Source of the DNA: Ignavibacteria bacterium
GTDB lineage: Bacteria; Bacteroidota; Ignavibacteria; Ch128b
Reading direction: 5' to 3'
Assembly: GCA_026415235.1 (NCBI GenBank)
Contig: JAOAHM010000062.1
Coordinates: forward strand, 1-32,787
Length of the DNA stretch: 32,787 nt
A program made the position numbers and the translations under genes. Of this stretch, positions 16,307 through 24,706 are shown piece after piece; the first letter of the stretch is position 1; the number at the start of each line of letters is the position of its first letter. The notes under the pieces are model-generated. The model made no database searches and was not told the DNA's origin. It saw nothing but the letters and a program-made list of their open reading frames with translations.

Positions 16307-17868
16307 AAAAATTAATCTTTTTGTTTTTCATAATTACACTTCAAATTCATTCACAATCTTTGCCCGAAACATTTCAACTTGAAAATGAATTGAAACTCAA
16401 AAAAAATTCATCAACATCTCCAGTTCAACTTGGTAATTCAATCACTGATATTGTTGTTGTTGGTGATACAATCATCCTTGGAACTGGAAAAGGATTGAGC
16501 ATAAGTTATGACAGAGGAGAAAGCTGGATAAATTTTTATAATCATCCCGATTTTGGTACAGAAAGCATTTCTGCAGTCGCATATAAAAATGGTTACATTT
16601 GGGTTGCAACTGCTCATTCAGTTGAAAGAGATGGACAAATATTGCCTGAAGGAAGTGGATTGAGATTTTCATCTGATGGTGGAAAAACTTGGAAAAAAAT
16701 TTCTCAACCAGTTGACCATAAAGATTCTAACAAAGTAGTTTATGGTATAAATGTTTTGAATGCACTTCCAATTACAACTACAATTAGCAACATTACTTAT
16801 GATATTGGTCTGACGAGCAATGCAGTTTGGATTGCATCATTTGCAGGTGGACTTCGCAAATCAACTGATTTGGGTAGAACATGGCAGAGAGTTGTTCTTC
16901 CACCAGATTATCTTGATACAATTAAACCAAATCAATCTTATTCATTCACACTTTCTCCAACAAGTGGAAATCTTGGTTACGAGAATAATTTAAATCACCG
17001 AGTTTTTTCAATTTATGTTCAAAACGACACGACTATTTTTGTTGGGACTGCTAATGGAATTAACAAATCAACCGATGGTGGATTGAGCTGGGTCAAGTTC
17101 ACTAAACAAAATCAAACAAATCATATCTCAGGAAATTTTGTTGTTGCAATTAGTGGAACTCGCTATCAAAATACTGACTACATTTTTGCTGCAACTTGGA
17201 AAGCAGAAGATTTGACCGAAGAATATGGAATTTCAATTTCTTCTGATGGAGGATTGAATTGGAATATTTCGAACAAAGATGTGAGAATTCACAATTTCGG
17301 TTTTTTGAATAAGTATTCTTATGCAGCGGGTTCTTCAGGACTTTTCAGAAGTGATAATTTTGGTGCAAGTTGGATTAAAGCTCCAATTATTGTTGATAGT
17401 CTTACCAAGCAAAGAATTTTAACTTCAACCTTTTATTCAGTCAATACACAAGGAACGACAATTTGGGCAGGTTCAAACGAAGGACTTGCACGAACAACCG
17501 AAACAGGTTTTCCTTGGGCTGCACCCTGGCGAGTTTATCTTGCATTTGTTCCTGTGAAGAGTAAATCCGAAACTTATGCTTATCCAAATCCTTTTGATCC
17601 TGAAGATGATGTTTTGAAAATCAAATACACTACAAATGGTCAAGATGCAAAAGTAACAATTCGAATTTTTGATTTTGGAATGAACTTAGTTAAAACAATA
17701 ATTCAAAATGCATTAAGAAGTGGTGCAGTTGATCAGAGAATTCAGCAAACAGAATTTTGGAATGGAAAAGATGAATTTGGAAATTATGTAAGTAATGGTG
17801 TGTATTTCTATTCAGTTCAAATCAATGACGAAGAACCTGTTTGGGGAAAAATTTTGGTTATAAGATGA
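16303..17868 (+). CDS. Asp-box (sialidase-like/YCF48-type) repeat protein with T9SS type A sorting domain
   Basis: 521 residues with a signal peptide of about 18 residues. Repeated Asp boxes of form SxDxGxxW are visible: SYDRGESW, SSDGGKTW, STDLGRTW, STDGGLSW, SSDGGLNW and a diverged SDNFGASW. These indicate a beta-propeller, as in photosystem assembly factor YCF48-like or exo-alpha-sialidase folds; no catalytic sialidase set was identified. The end carries AYPNPFDP, VTIRIFDFGMNLV, FWNGKDEFGNYVSNGVYFYSV and GKILVIR, a standard type IX secretion sorting domain. It is therefore exported by T9SS and likely surface anchored or released. Two PorV-like genes follow directly, fitting a dedicated secretion role for the group. 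Confidence 0.85.
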   Translation: MKKLIFLFFIITLQIHSQSLPETFQLENELKLKKNSSTSPVQLGNSITDIVVVGDTIILGTGKGLSISYDRGESWINFYNHPDFGTESISAVAYKNGYIWVATAHSVERDGQILPEGSGLRFSSDGGKTWKKISQPVDHKDSNKVVYGINVLNALPITTTISNITYDIGLTSNAVWIASFAGGLRKSTDLGRTWQRVVLPPDYLDTIKPNQSYSFTLSPTSGNLGYENNLNHRVFSIYVQNDTTIFVGTANGINKSTDGGLSWVKFTKQNQTNHISGNFVVAISGTRYQNTDYIFAATWKAEDLTEEYGISISSDGGLNWNISNKDVRIHNFGFLNKYSYAAGSSGLFRSDNFGASWIKAPIIVDSLTKQRILTSTFYSVNTQGTTIWAGSNEGLARTTETGFPWAAPWRVYLAFVPVKSKSETYAYPNPFDPEDDVLKIKYTTNGQDAKVTIRIFDFGMNLVKTIIQNALRSGAVDQRIQQTEFWNGKDEFGNYVSNGVYFYSVQINDEEPVWGKILVIR

Positions 17869-17900
17869 ATTTTTCATTTAATAATTATTTTAGGTTTGTA

Positions 17901-18905
17901 ATGAAATTAAAAATTGTTTTTGCTTTAATTTTGTTTTCTTCACTTCAAATCTTTTCACAACCAAAGACTTCGCAAATTTCATCTCAACCTGGCGCATTTG
18001 CTCGAATGGGATTTGCAGCTCGTGGTATGGCGATGGGAAATGCGATGACATCTGTCACTATTGGTTCGGTGAATTCGTATTACAATCCTGCTCTAAATCC
18101 TTTTATCAATGATAATTCAATTCAACTTGGATATACATTTCTTTCTTTAGATAGAAAACTCAACTTTGTTCAGATAAGTAAATCTTTTGTTCAATACAAA
18201 CGAGATCAAGAAGGAAACAAAACTGATCAAATCTATTCAAAAGCTGGAGTTACATTTGGAATTATTAATTCTGGTGTTGATAACATTGATGGACGAGACA
18301 ACAGTGGAATTCAAACAAAAATTTATTCCACTTCAGAAAATTTGTTCTTTCTCTCAGTTGGAATTAATCCATCTGAGAATTTAAGCTTTGGTGCAACTGC
18401 TAAGTATTATCACTATTCTTTATTCGATAAGATGAGTTCAACAGGAGTTGGATTTGATATTGGTTTGATTTACAAAATTTTTGACAACCTTACTGTTGGT
18501 GGTTTTATTGGAGATATCAATTCAAAGTATCGTTGGGATTCTACACCACTTTACTCTGAAAAAGGAAATAATTTTTATGATTACTTTCCTTTATTAAAAA
18601 GAATTGGATTGAGTTATTTTCTTCCAAAAAATTTTGGAATTGTAGCTATTGATTTTGAAACAACAAGTTATGGGACAAAAATTTTGAAAGCTGGAACTGA
18701 AATTAATCTCGTGGAATTCTTGAAATTGAGAGCTGGGGTGGATAGATTTAATCTCGAAAATTCTGATATGATTCCACAGTTAACTTTTGGGTTTGGAATC
18801 TCTCAAATTTTATATAACAGATTTTTTGAGCTTAACTATGCATTTGTTACTGAACCATACGCTCCGTTTGATAAACATGTAATTACAATTGGAGTAAGAT
18901 TGTGA
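17901..18905 (+). CDS. PorV/PorQ-like outer-membrane protein, first of a tandem pair
   Basis: 334 residues from ATG 17901, chosen because it gives a clean signal peptide (MKLKIVFALILFSSLQIFSQ). Earlier starts inside the previous gene would add about 20 polar or aromatic residues. The mature start has GAFARMGFAARGMAMGNAM and YYNPALNP, the PorV/UPF0164 signature. The body is composed of beta-strand segments ending HVITIGVRL, an outer-membrane barrel end. PorV carries T9SS cargo to the attachment complex; here the gene lies 32 bp after a cargo gene. It overlaps the next PorV-like gene by one base (TGATG). Confidence 0.8.
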   Translation: MKLKIVFALILFSSLQIFSQPKTSQISSQPGAFARMGFAARGMAMGNAMTSVTIGSVNSYYNPALNPFINDNSIQLGYTFLSLDRKLNFVQISKSFVQYKRDQEGNKTDQIYSKAGVTFGIINSGVDNIDGRDNSGIQTKIYSTSENLFFLSVGINPSENLSFGATAKYYHYSLFDKMSSTGVGFDIGLIYKIFDNLTVGGFIGDINSKYRWDSTPLYSEKGNNFYDYFPLLKRIGLSYFLPKNFGIVAIDFETTSYGTKILKAGTEINLVEFLKLRAGVDRFNLENSDMIPQLTFGFGISQILYNRFFELNYAFVTEPYAPFDKHVITIGVRL

Positions 18906-19798
18906 TGAAAAAAATTTTTTTGACATTGGTTTTAGTCTCAAATCTTTTCGCACAAAATGCAGCTAATACTGGATTTAGTTTTTTAAAAATTGGTTCAGGT
19001 GCTGCTGAAATGAGTCTTGCCGAAGCAACTGCTTCAAAGTTGAGTTCACCTTTTTCATTGAATTATAATCCTGCTTTGATTTCGCAAATTGATTTTTCTT
19101 CAATTGGATTGATGCACAATGAATGGATTATGGATTTAAGTAGTGAATTTTTGATTGGAAATACAAAAGTTTATGGAATTCCCTTTTTCGTTACAATCAA
19201 CTCAACTAAAATTTCTGATATAGAAATTCGAACTCGACCTGGTGAAGCTCAAGGCATATTCGATGCACAATACTTCTTTGGTGGAATTGGAAGTGGTTTT
19301 GAAATTTTGAATGATTTGTCAGTTGGTTTTCAATTCAAATACCTTTATGAAAATATTTATGTTGATGAAGCAAATGGAGTTGCTTTTGACTTTGGTTTAT
19401 TCAAAAAAAATCTCATTCAACATTTTGATGCAGGATTGAGTTTGAGAAATTTTGGAAAAGTAAATCAACTTTCATCTGAAAGAACTGAACTGCCAATGGA
19501 ATTCAGATTTGGAATTAGTTACAGTGGTGAACTCTCGACAGGAAAATTTTATTTCTTACCATCTTTTGAAGTGCAAAAGTATTTGAAGTATGAAAAGTTA
19601 AATTTGCTCTTTGGTCTTGAAACGAATTATGACAATTTGCTTAGTTTCAGATTTGGATATAATTCAGGAAGAGATTTGAACAATTTTACTTTTGGTGTTG
19701 GAGTGAAATATAAATTTTTGTCTTTTGATTACGCTTTTCTTCCTTTCAAAGAAAATTTTGGAACAGCTAACTTAATTTCATTATACATAAAGCTATGA
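18905..19798 (+). CDS. PorV/PorQ-like outer-membrane protein, second of the tandem pair
   Basis: 297 residues from ATG 18905 (a GTG at 18902 is possible). The signal peptide is short, ending NLFAQ. It is followed by TGFSFLKIGSGAAEMSLAEA and a NYNPALIS motif, matching PorV-type proteins closely. Barrel strands run to the end (TANLISLYIKL). It differs from the preceding paralog in length and sequence, so the pair is an old duplication or two subfamilies, not a recent copy. The stop overlaps the next ATG by 4 bp. Since a T9SS cargo, lipoprotein and two PorV-like proteins are adjacent, a local secretion/attachment unit is likely. Confidence 0.8.
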   Translation: MKKIFLTLVLVSNLFAQNAANTGFSFLKIGSGAAEMSLAEATASKLSSPFSLNYNPALISQIDFSSIGLMHNEWIMDLSSEFLIGNTKVYGIPFFVTINSTKISDIEIRTRPGEAQGIFDAQYFFGGIGSGFEILNDLSVGFQFKYLYENIYVDEANGVAFDFGLFKKNLIQHFDAGLSLRNFGKVNQLSSERTELPMEFRFGISYSGELSTGKFYFLPSFEVQKYLKYEKLNLLFGLETNYDNLLSFRFGYNSGRDLNNFTFGVGVKYKFLSFDYAFLPFKENFGTANLISLYIKL

Positions 19799-20769
19799 TA
19801 AAATTAATTGAATACAATCAATCAAAAATTTCAGACGAACTCTGGAATAATTTCGTTGAAAATTCAGATAACGGAACAATCTTTCATCGAAGAGATTTTT
19901 TGAGTTATCATCCACCAAAACGATTTAAGGACAATTCACTTGTCTTCATGAAAGGTGAAAAAATTTTTGCTCTTTTTCCTGCGGTGGATGTGGAACTAAA
20001 TGGAGAAAGAATTCTTTACTCTCATCGTGGTGCAAGTTATGGTTCATTTGTTTACGAACCTTCTTTGAATATTAGAGATGCATTTAATCTTGTTGAACAA
20101 TTAATTGATTATGGTAAGAAGAAAAAGTTCGACAAAATAATCTTAACGCTTCCACCAATTATTTATTGCACAAAATTTTCTAATTACATTGACTTTGCTC
20201 TATACAGAAATGGCTTTGAGTATTTGAAGCGTGAAGTTTCAAGTGTTGTTTCACTTGACTTTGATGATGATAAATTGATTGATACATATCGTCCCGAAGC
20301 AAGAACGGCTCTTAAAAAATCTTTGAAGATGGGAGTTGAAATTGCTGAGACAGAAAGATTTGAAGAATACTATGAAATTTTGAAAAAGAATTTGAAGATG
20401 CGTCACAATGTAAATCCAACTCATACACTCGAAGAGTTGATTAAACTTAAGAACACTTTTCCAACTCGAATTCGACTCTTTGGAGCATTTGTTAAATCGA
20501 AATTGATTGCTGGCGTTTGTAACTTTTCAGCAAATTCGAAAGTCGTTCTTGCCTTTTACATTTCACACAATGAAGATTATCAAGAATATCGTCCAGTCAA
20601 TCTTTTGTTTTATGAAATAATGAGACGATACAAATCGGAAGGATTCAAATTCCTTGATTTTGGAATTTTCACAGTGAACATGGAACCGAATTGGGGATTA
20701 GGTCGCTTCAAAGAAAATTTTGGTGCTCGTGGAATTTTTAGAGATACATTTCAATTGAAATTAAAATAA
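19795..20769 (+). CDS. FemAB/GNAT-like acyl- or aminoacyltransferase
   Basis: 324 residues, cytoplasmic, no signal peptide. WNNFVENSDNGTIFHRRDFL near the start and the two-part layout (an N-terminal half, then ARTALKKSLKMGVEI and LFGAFVKSKLIAGVCNF, and FKFLDFGIF near the end) fit the FemAB-like double-GNAT fold (Acetyltransf_6 type). Related enzymes add amino acids to peptidoglycan precursors or acyl groups to surface sugars. It lies in a glycan operon between outer-membrane protein genes and glycosyltransferase genes, with 4 bp overlap before and a 2-bp gap after. Acylation or aminoacylation of a surface glycan is a reasonable guess, without motif-level proof of substrate. Confidence 0.65.
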   Translation: MIKLIEYNQSKISDELWNNFVENSDNGTIFHRRDFLSYHPPKRFKDNSLVFMKGEKIFALFPAVDVELNGERILYSHRGASYGSFVYEPSLNIRDAFNLVEQLIDYGKKKKFDKIILTLPPIIYCTKFSNYIDFALYRNGFEYLKREVSSVVSLDFDDDKLIDTYRPEARTALKKSLKMGVEIAETERFEEYYEILKKNLKMRHNVNPTHTLEELIKLKNTFPTRIRLFGAFVKSKLIAGVCNFSANSKVVLAFYISHNEDYQEYRPVNLLFYEIMRRYKSEGFKFLDFGIFTVNMEPNWGLGRFKENFGARGIFRDTFQLKLK

Positions 20770-20771
20770 CA

Positions 20772-21863
20772 ATGCTTAGAATTCTTCACATTGCCGTAGA
20801 AAATTTTGCTGGTGTTCCTTTATCATTTGTTAAAATGCATAGAGCAATGGGTGATAAATCGTTGCTCGTTACTTTCTATCGCACTAAACAAAATTTTCCC
20901 GAAGAACTCTCACTGAATTTTAAAATTCATAGAAACTTTATTGCAAATCTATGGCGACAAGTTAAAGTCGCTCAAAACATTTTATCAATCGAGAGAAAAG
21001 AAAAATCTTATCCACTTTACTTCGAACCAAAAAATTTTGCCGAAGCTTTGTTCTTCGATTTGCGTGAATCTTTTAGAAGAAAAAAAATTTACCAATTCAT
21101 CGAACAGCATAGACTTTACGATGAGTTTGATATAATTCACTATGATGGTGGAATGGACTTTTTCAGAGATTCACATATTGCAAAGCAATGGAAAATTGAT
21201 GGGAAAAAAATTGTCTGTTGTTATTTCGGAAGTGATTTGCGCTCTCGTGGTTTGATGAAAGAACTCGATAAAATATCTGATTTGAATTTGACAACTGAAT
21301 TCGATCATCTTGAAATGCATCCTGACATTCACTATATCTTCTATCCTTACGAAGGTGATGATGTACCTGAGAGAATTCCAAATGAAACTAATACAGTTCG
21401 AATTGTTCATTCACCAACAAACAGAAAATTCAAAGGAACTGAATTAATACTTCGTGTGATTAAGGAAATTAAAAAAGAAAGAAACATCGAATTCATCTTA
21501 CTTGAAAATTTACCACGAGAAAAAGTTTTGAAAATTAAAGCAACTTGTGATATATGCATTGATCAAGTTGGTGGAAAATTTGGTGGAACTGGTTATGGAA
21601 AAAGCGGACTTGAAAGTTTGGTCATGGGAATTCCAACTATTACAAACATGACTGAGAGTTATCAAAAATTTTTGAAAGAAAATCCATTTGTCGTTGCAAA
21701 CAATGAGAAAGAGCTTAAAGAAAAATTAATCGAATTGATTGATAATAAAAATCTTAGAGAAGAAATTGGACGAAAATCTATTGAATGGGTGAAGAAATAT
21801 CATTCCTACCAAAGTGTTAATCAGCAACTTTTGAATTTATATCGTCAGCATGGAATTCTCTGA
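20772..21863 (+). CDS. Glycosyltransferase, GT4-like (GT-B fold)
   Basis: 363 residues, no signal peptide. The N-terminus (LRILHIAVENFAGVPLSFVKMHRAMG) reads like the first Rossmann domain of a GT-B enzyme. The second half has VRIVHSPTNRKFKGTELIL, IEFILLENLPREKVL, CDICIDQVGGKFGGTGYGKSGLESLVMGIP and a closing helical part, which correspond to the nucleotide-sugar-binding domain of GT4-like proteins. The usual EXnE pair is reduced to a Gly-rich stretch ending in GLESLVMGIPTI, so it is a diverged member. It overlaps the flippase gene by 14 bp. Donor sugar unknown. Confidence 0.72.
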   Translation: MLRILHIAVENFAGVPLSFVKMHRAMGDKSLLVTFYRTKQNFPEELSLNFKIHRNFIANLWRQVKVAQNILSIERKEKSYPLYFEPKNFAEALFFDLRESFRRKKIYQFIEQHRLYDEFDIIHYDGGMDFFRDSHIAKQWKIDGKKIVCCYFGSDLRSRGLMKELDKISDLNLTTEFDHLEMHPDIHYIFYPYEGDDVPERIPNETNTVRIVHSPTNRKFKGTELILRVIKEIKKERNIEFILLENLPREKVLKIKATCDICIDQVGGKFGGTGYGKSGLESLVMGIPTITNMTESYQKFLKENPFVVANNEKELKEKLIELIDNKNLREEIGRKSIEWVKKYHSYQSVNQQLLNLYRQHGIL

Positions 21864-23289
21864 AAGAAAGGGGATTTTCTCTCACACTCTTGTTTATTCA
21901 TTTGGAAATTTTTTTAGTAGGGGATTAAACTTTATTCTTCTTCCCTTCTATAGTCATTACATCGCACCTGATGAGTTTGGAATTTATTCGGTTATTATTT
22001 CGATTATTACAATTGCTTCAACAATTCTCAATTTAGGTTTACCTGGAATCTTTGTTAAAAATTTAACTGATAGTCAATCAATTGAAGCTAAAAGAAAATT
22101 TATCTCAAATGTGATTAGTCTTGTTTCGTTGATAACCATTCCACTTTTAATCGTTATTCTGATTTTTTCAGGTGAGATTAGTCGAGTTATTCTTGGCAAT
22201 TCGAAGTATGGACTTGAGATTATACTTGGTACATTATCAATTTTAAGTTTGAATTACTCTTATTACTTATCGGTCTATTATGTGGCTGAAGAAAATTCAA
22301 GGAAGTATGTTCTCGTTAATTCAATCTCAGCAATTGTAAATTTTGTATTGAACATTCTATTGATTGTTTTATTCGATTTAGGAATTAATGGAATTTTTAT
22401 TGCACAAATTTTCAGTTCATTTGTGATAATAATTTTAGCTTCAGATGTGATTAAAAATTATTTGAAATTTGAAATTGACTATGCTTACTTAAAACCACTT
22501 TTGATTTTGTCTTTACCTCTTTTGTTTTCCAGCGTTTTTACGATTGTTGTCGAATTGATTGATCGCTTTATTGTTTTGAAAATGTTAGGTGAGACACAAG
22601 CAGGAATTTACTCCTTTGGTTATCGAATTGCATTGATTTATAATTTGTTCGTTCTATCGTTCAAGTCAGCATGGATACCGCACTACTTTAATTTGAAAAT
22701 TGAGGATGAAAAAGAAAGTTCAAAGCACCTTGGTCGAGTTTTAACAAAACTTGTTTTTGTATCTGCTGTAATAATTCTGAGTGTTCAAATCAGTGTTGAA
22801 ATATTTTTTGATAAAAAAATTTTTTCTCTTCAATTATTTGATGTTGCTTACAGTGATGGAAAAGATTTTATCATTTATGTGATGATAGGTTACTTTTTCA
22901 GTTTGATGATTGCTTATTACTCAATTGCTCCGTACAAATTCAATAAAACGATTCATTTTTTGATTGCTGATTTGGTTGCAATGATTTTGAATTTGCTTTT
23001 TAACTTTTTGTTAATACCAGAAATCGGCGTGAAAGGTGCTGCTATTTCTACTATGTTAGCGTTTTTTGCTGGAGCTTTTTATCTAATGATTTACAATCTG
23101 AATAAAATTAAAATAGAGTATGAATATGGTAAGATTGCTTTAATTCTTTTTTTATTCCTTTTATGTTTTGTTTTCTTGATGGAATTTGAAAATATACTTT
23201 TAGCTTTGATCGTGTTGACTTGTGTTTTAGTTATGGGAATTAAATTTAATTTCGTCAATAAAGACTTTCGATCAATCTTAAAGTTTTAA
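21850..23289 (+). CDS. Wzx-like polysaccharide flippase (MOP superfamily)
   Basis: 479 residues with about twelve to fourteen hydrophobic segments. The start HTLVYSFGNFFSRGLNFILL and APDEFGIYSVI are typical of the Wzx/RfbX oligosaccharide translocases, which flip undecaprenyl-linked sugar units across the inner membrane. The later IYSFGYRIALIYNLF and IPEIGVKGAAISTMLAF also fit the MOP fold. It is the last gene of the plus-strand run. No Wzy polymerase or WaaL-like ligase was recognised in the window, so the product may be a short oligosaccharide, or the partners may be encoded elsewhere. Together with the GTs upstream it implies synthesis of a surface glycan. Confidence 0.85.
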   Translation: MEFSERKGIFSHTLVYSFGNFFSRGLNFILLPFYSHYIAPDEFGIYSVIISIITIASTILNLGLPGIFVKNLTDSQSIEAKRKFISNVISLVSLITIPLLIVILIFSGEISRVILGNSKYGLEIILGTLSILSLNYSYYLSVYYVAEENSRKYVLVNSISAIVNFVLNILLIVLFDLGINGIFIAQIFSSFVIIILASDVIKNYLKFEIDYAYLKPLLILSLPLLFSSVFTIVVELIDRFIVLKMLGETQAGIYSFGYRIALIYNLFVLSFKSAWIPHYFNLKIEDEKESSKHLGRVLTKLVFVSAVIILSVQISVEIFFDKKIFSLQLFDVAYSDGKDFIIYVMIGYFFSLMIAYYSIAPYKFNKTIHFLIADLVAMILNLLFNFLLIPEIGVKGAAISTMLAFFAGAFYLMIYNLNKIKIEYEYGKIALILFLFLLCFVFLMEFENILLALIVLTCVLVMGIKFNFVNKDFRSILKF

Positions 23290-23393
23290 TCGTTTCTTAA
23301 TCTCAGATTTTCTCAGTTCAACTCTCTTCTTACAATTTAATGTTTTTTTAATCAGCAATAAGCGAAAACAAAATTTAATAGATTGGGTTTTAG

Positions 23394-23491
23394 AAAAAAG
23401 TTTATAAGGTAACTCAAGACATTAAGAATAAATTTTTCAAAAGTTTGGATTTGAAGTTTCAATAGTCAGAACGAATTATGAAAAAAATTAA
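23394..23491 (+). pseudogene. Glycosyltransferase N-terminal relic with frameshift
   Basis: Read in one frame from 23394 the bases give KKVYKVTQDIKNKF. After a one-base shift at a five-T run (23433-23437) they give QKFGFEVSIVRTNYEKN and then stop at 23489-23491. The second part strongly resembles LQKFGFQVSIIVTT near the start of the GT4 protein encoded at 23488-24633. At the DNA level 22 of 26 bases (23438-23463) match that gene's strand at 24555-24530. No start codon or continuing domain exists, so this is a decayed fragment, probably of a related glycosyltransferase lost from the operon end. Confidence 0.5.
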
Positions 23492-24633
23492 TCATACAGA
23501 TTTAACAATTTTATTGCTCTTATCAACTCTGCTTCGCAAATATTCCAATTGAAAAATTTTTCTACTGCAAGTCTGCCATTCACACCATATTCAAAAACTA
23601 AATCTGGATTTTGAATTAACTCAACTATTTTATTCATCATATCTTGGAAATCAGTTGGATTAACCATTACACCACATTTAGCTATTTCGAAAATTTTTCT
23701 GATTGGTTCATAATTAGATGCAACAATACATTTTCCTAATGCCATGTAATCGAAAATCTTTATCGGTAGTGAGCGTTCATAAATTTTGTTTGGTGGTCTT
23801 ATGTCAAAACAAATGTGAGCTGGTTCAAGAAATTTCGAAAAGTTTTTGTAATCAGTCCATTCATGATATTCAAAATTAATTTTCAGCTTTGGAAATTTTT
23901 CTAAGAAAATTTTTTCATTTTCATTTTCAAATCTTCCAGCAAGTATAAATCCAAATTGATATTCAGGTATTTGATTTTTTAACTCAGCTAAAATTTTGTA
24001 AAAAATTTCTAATCCTCGTGAAACTGAAATCACTCCAGCATAACCAAAAATTAATTCGTTATTAATTACTCGTCTCGTTGAAGAATTGTAAAACTCAATT
24101 ACTGGATAGTAAGAAATAATCGAATATCTTTTTCTTGGTGAATATTTTCTGTATCTAAGAACTTTTGTTTCTTCACCAATGAATAAGTAGTCCGATAAGT
24201 TAGTCGAAAGGAAATTAATTAAATGTCCAATCGCAAAAAGAATGAATTTTCTAATTCCGTTTCTTTTTAAGTAAATGTTTTCAGGATACCATTCAGTTAC
24301 ATCGTAAATAATTTTTGCTGGGCTTTTTTTCTTTTGAATTAAAGTAAATATAAAAGAAACAATCACTGGGAATGGTTCGCTACAGATAATTAATTCAGGA
24401 TTGATTGTTCGCAATTGTTTTAAGATAAAAGAAATTTTTTTTCTACTATTCGATTTATTCGTTTCGAAAGTTTTACCAAAAATTTTTATTCCTTCAATTT
24501 CAGTTTCGATTTTACTGGTAGTCACAATGATTGAAACTTGGAAACCAAATTTTTGTAACGACTTTCCGATTTTGTCAAAAATTCTTTCATCGAAAGGTGG
24601 GTGACCTGTAGAAATGATTGCGACTTTTTTCAT
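23488..24633 (-). CDS. Glycosyltransferase family 4-like protein
   Basis: 381 residues, no signal peptide. The N-terminal domain starts KKVAIISTGHPPFDERIFDKIG, which is typical of GT4 enzymes with an early Gly-rich loop. A middle stretch with YDVTEWYPENIYLKRNG follows, then the second Rossmann domain with LIFGYAGVISVSRGLEIF, FILAGRF, and the donor-site region RSLPIKIFDYMALGKCIVAS with CGVMVNP after it. Such retaining GTs transfer a sugar from a nucleotide donor to a lipid or glycan acceptor. It is convergent with the flippase gene and isolated on its strand, so it may be a later addition to the glycan locus. Substrates unknown. Confidence 0.82.
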   Translation of the reverse strand: MKKVAIISTGHPPFDERIFDKIGKSLQKFGFQVSIIVTTSKIETEIEGIKIFGKTFETNKSNSRKKISFILKQLRTINPELIICSEPFPVIVSFIFTLIQKKKSPAKIIYDVTEWYPENIYLKRNGIRKFILFAIGHLINFLSTNLSDYLFIGEETKVLRYRKYSPRKRYSIISYYPVIEFYNSSTRRVINNELIFGYAGVISVSRGLEIFYKILAELKNQIPEYQFGFILAGRFENENEKIFLEKFPKLKINFEYHEWTDYKNFSKFLEPAHICFDIRPPNKIYERSLPIKIFDYMALGKCIVASNYEPIRKIFEIAKCGVMVNPTDFQDMMNKIVELIQNPDLVFEYGVNGRLAVEKFFNWNICEAELIRAIKLLNLYD

Positions 24634-24693
24634 TTTCTATCATCTAATATTTTGAAATCAAATAACATTACATTCAAATTTATGAACATTCAT

Positions 24694-24700
24694 GGAAGGA
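24694..24700 (+). promoter_or_regulatory. Strong ribosome binding site fixing the thioredoxin-like start
   Basis: GGAAGGA ends 6 bases before ATG 24707. An in-frame ATG at 24692 lies on top of this site, and using it would add five residues before the signal segment, so 24707 is the better start. Confidence 0.7.
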
Positions 24701-24706
24701 ATTAAA

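Noticed and set aside
16303-17868. Asp-box protein as an active sialidase.
   Set aside because: Only the structural Asp boxes are visible; the arginine triad and catalytic residues of sialidases were not identified.
17841-17900. Earlier in-frame starts for the first PorV-like protein of the tandem pair.
   Set aside because: They would place about 20 non-signal residues ahead of a clean signal peptide that begins at ATG 17901.
21850-23289. A full Wzx/Wzy O-antigen locus.
   Set aside because: No Wzy-type polymerase, chain-length protein or ligase was recognised nearby, so only a flippase is called.
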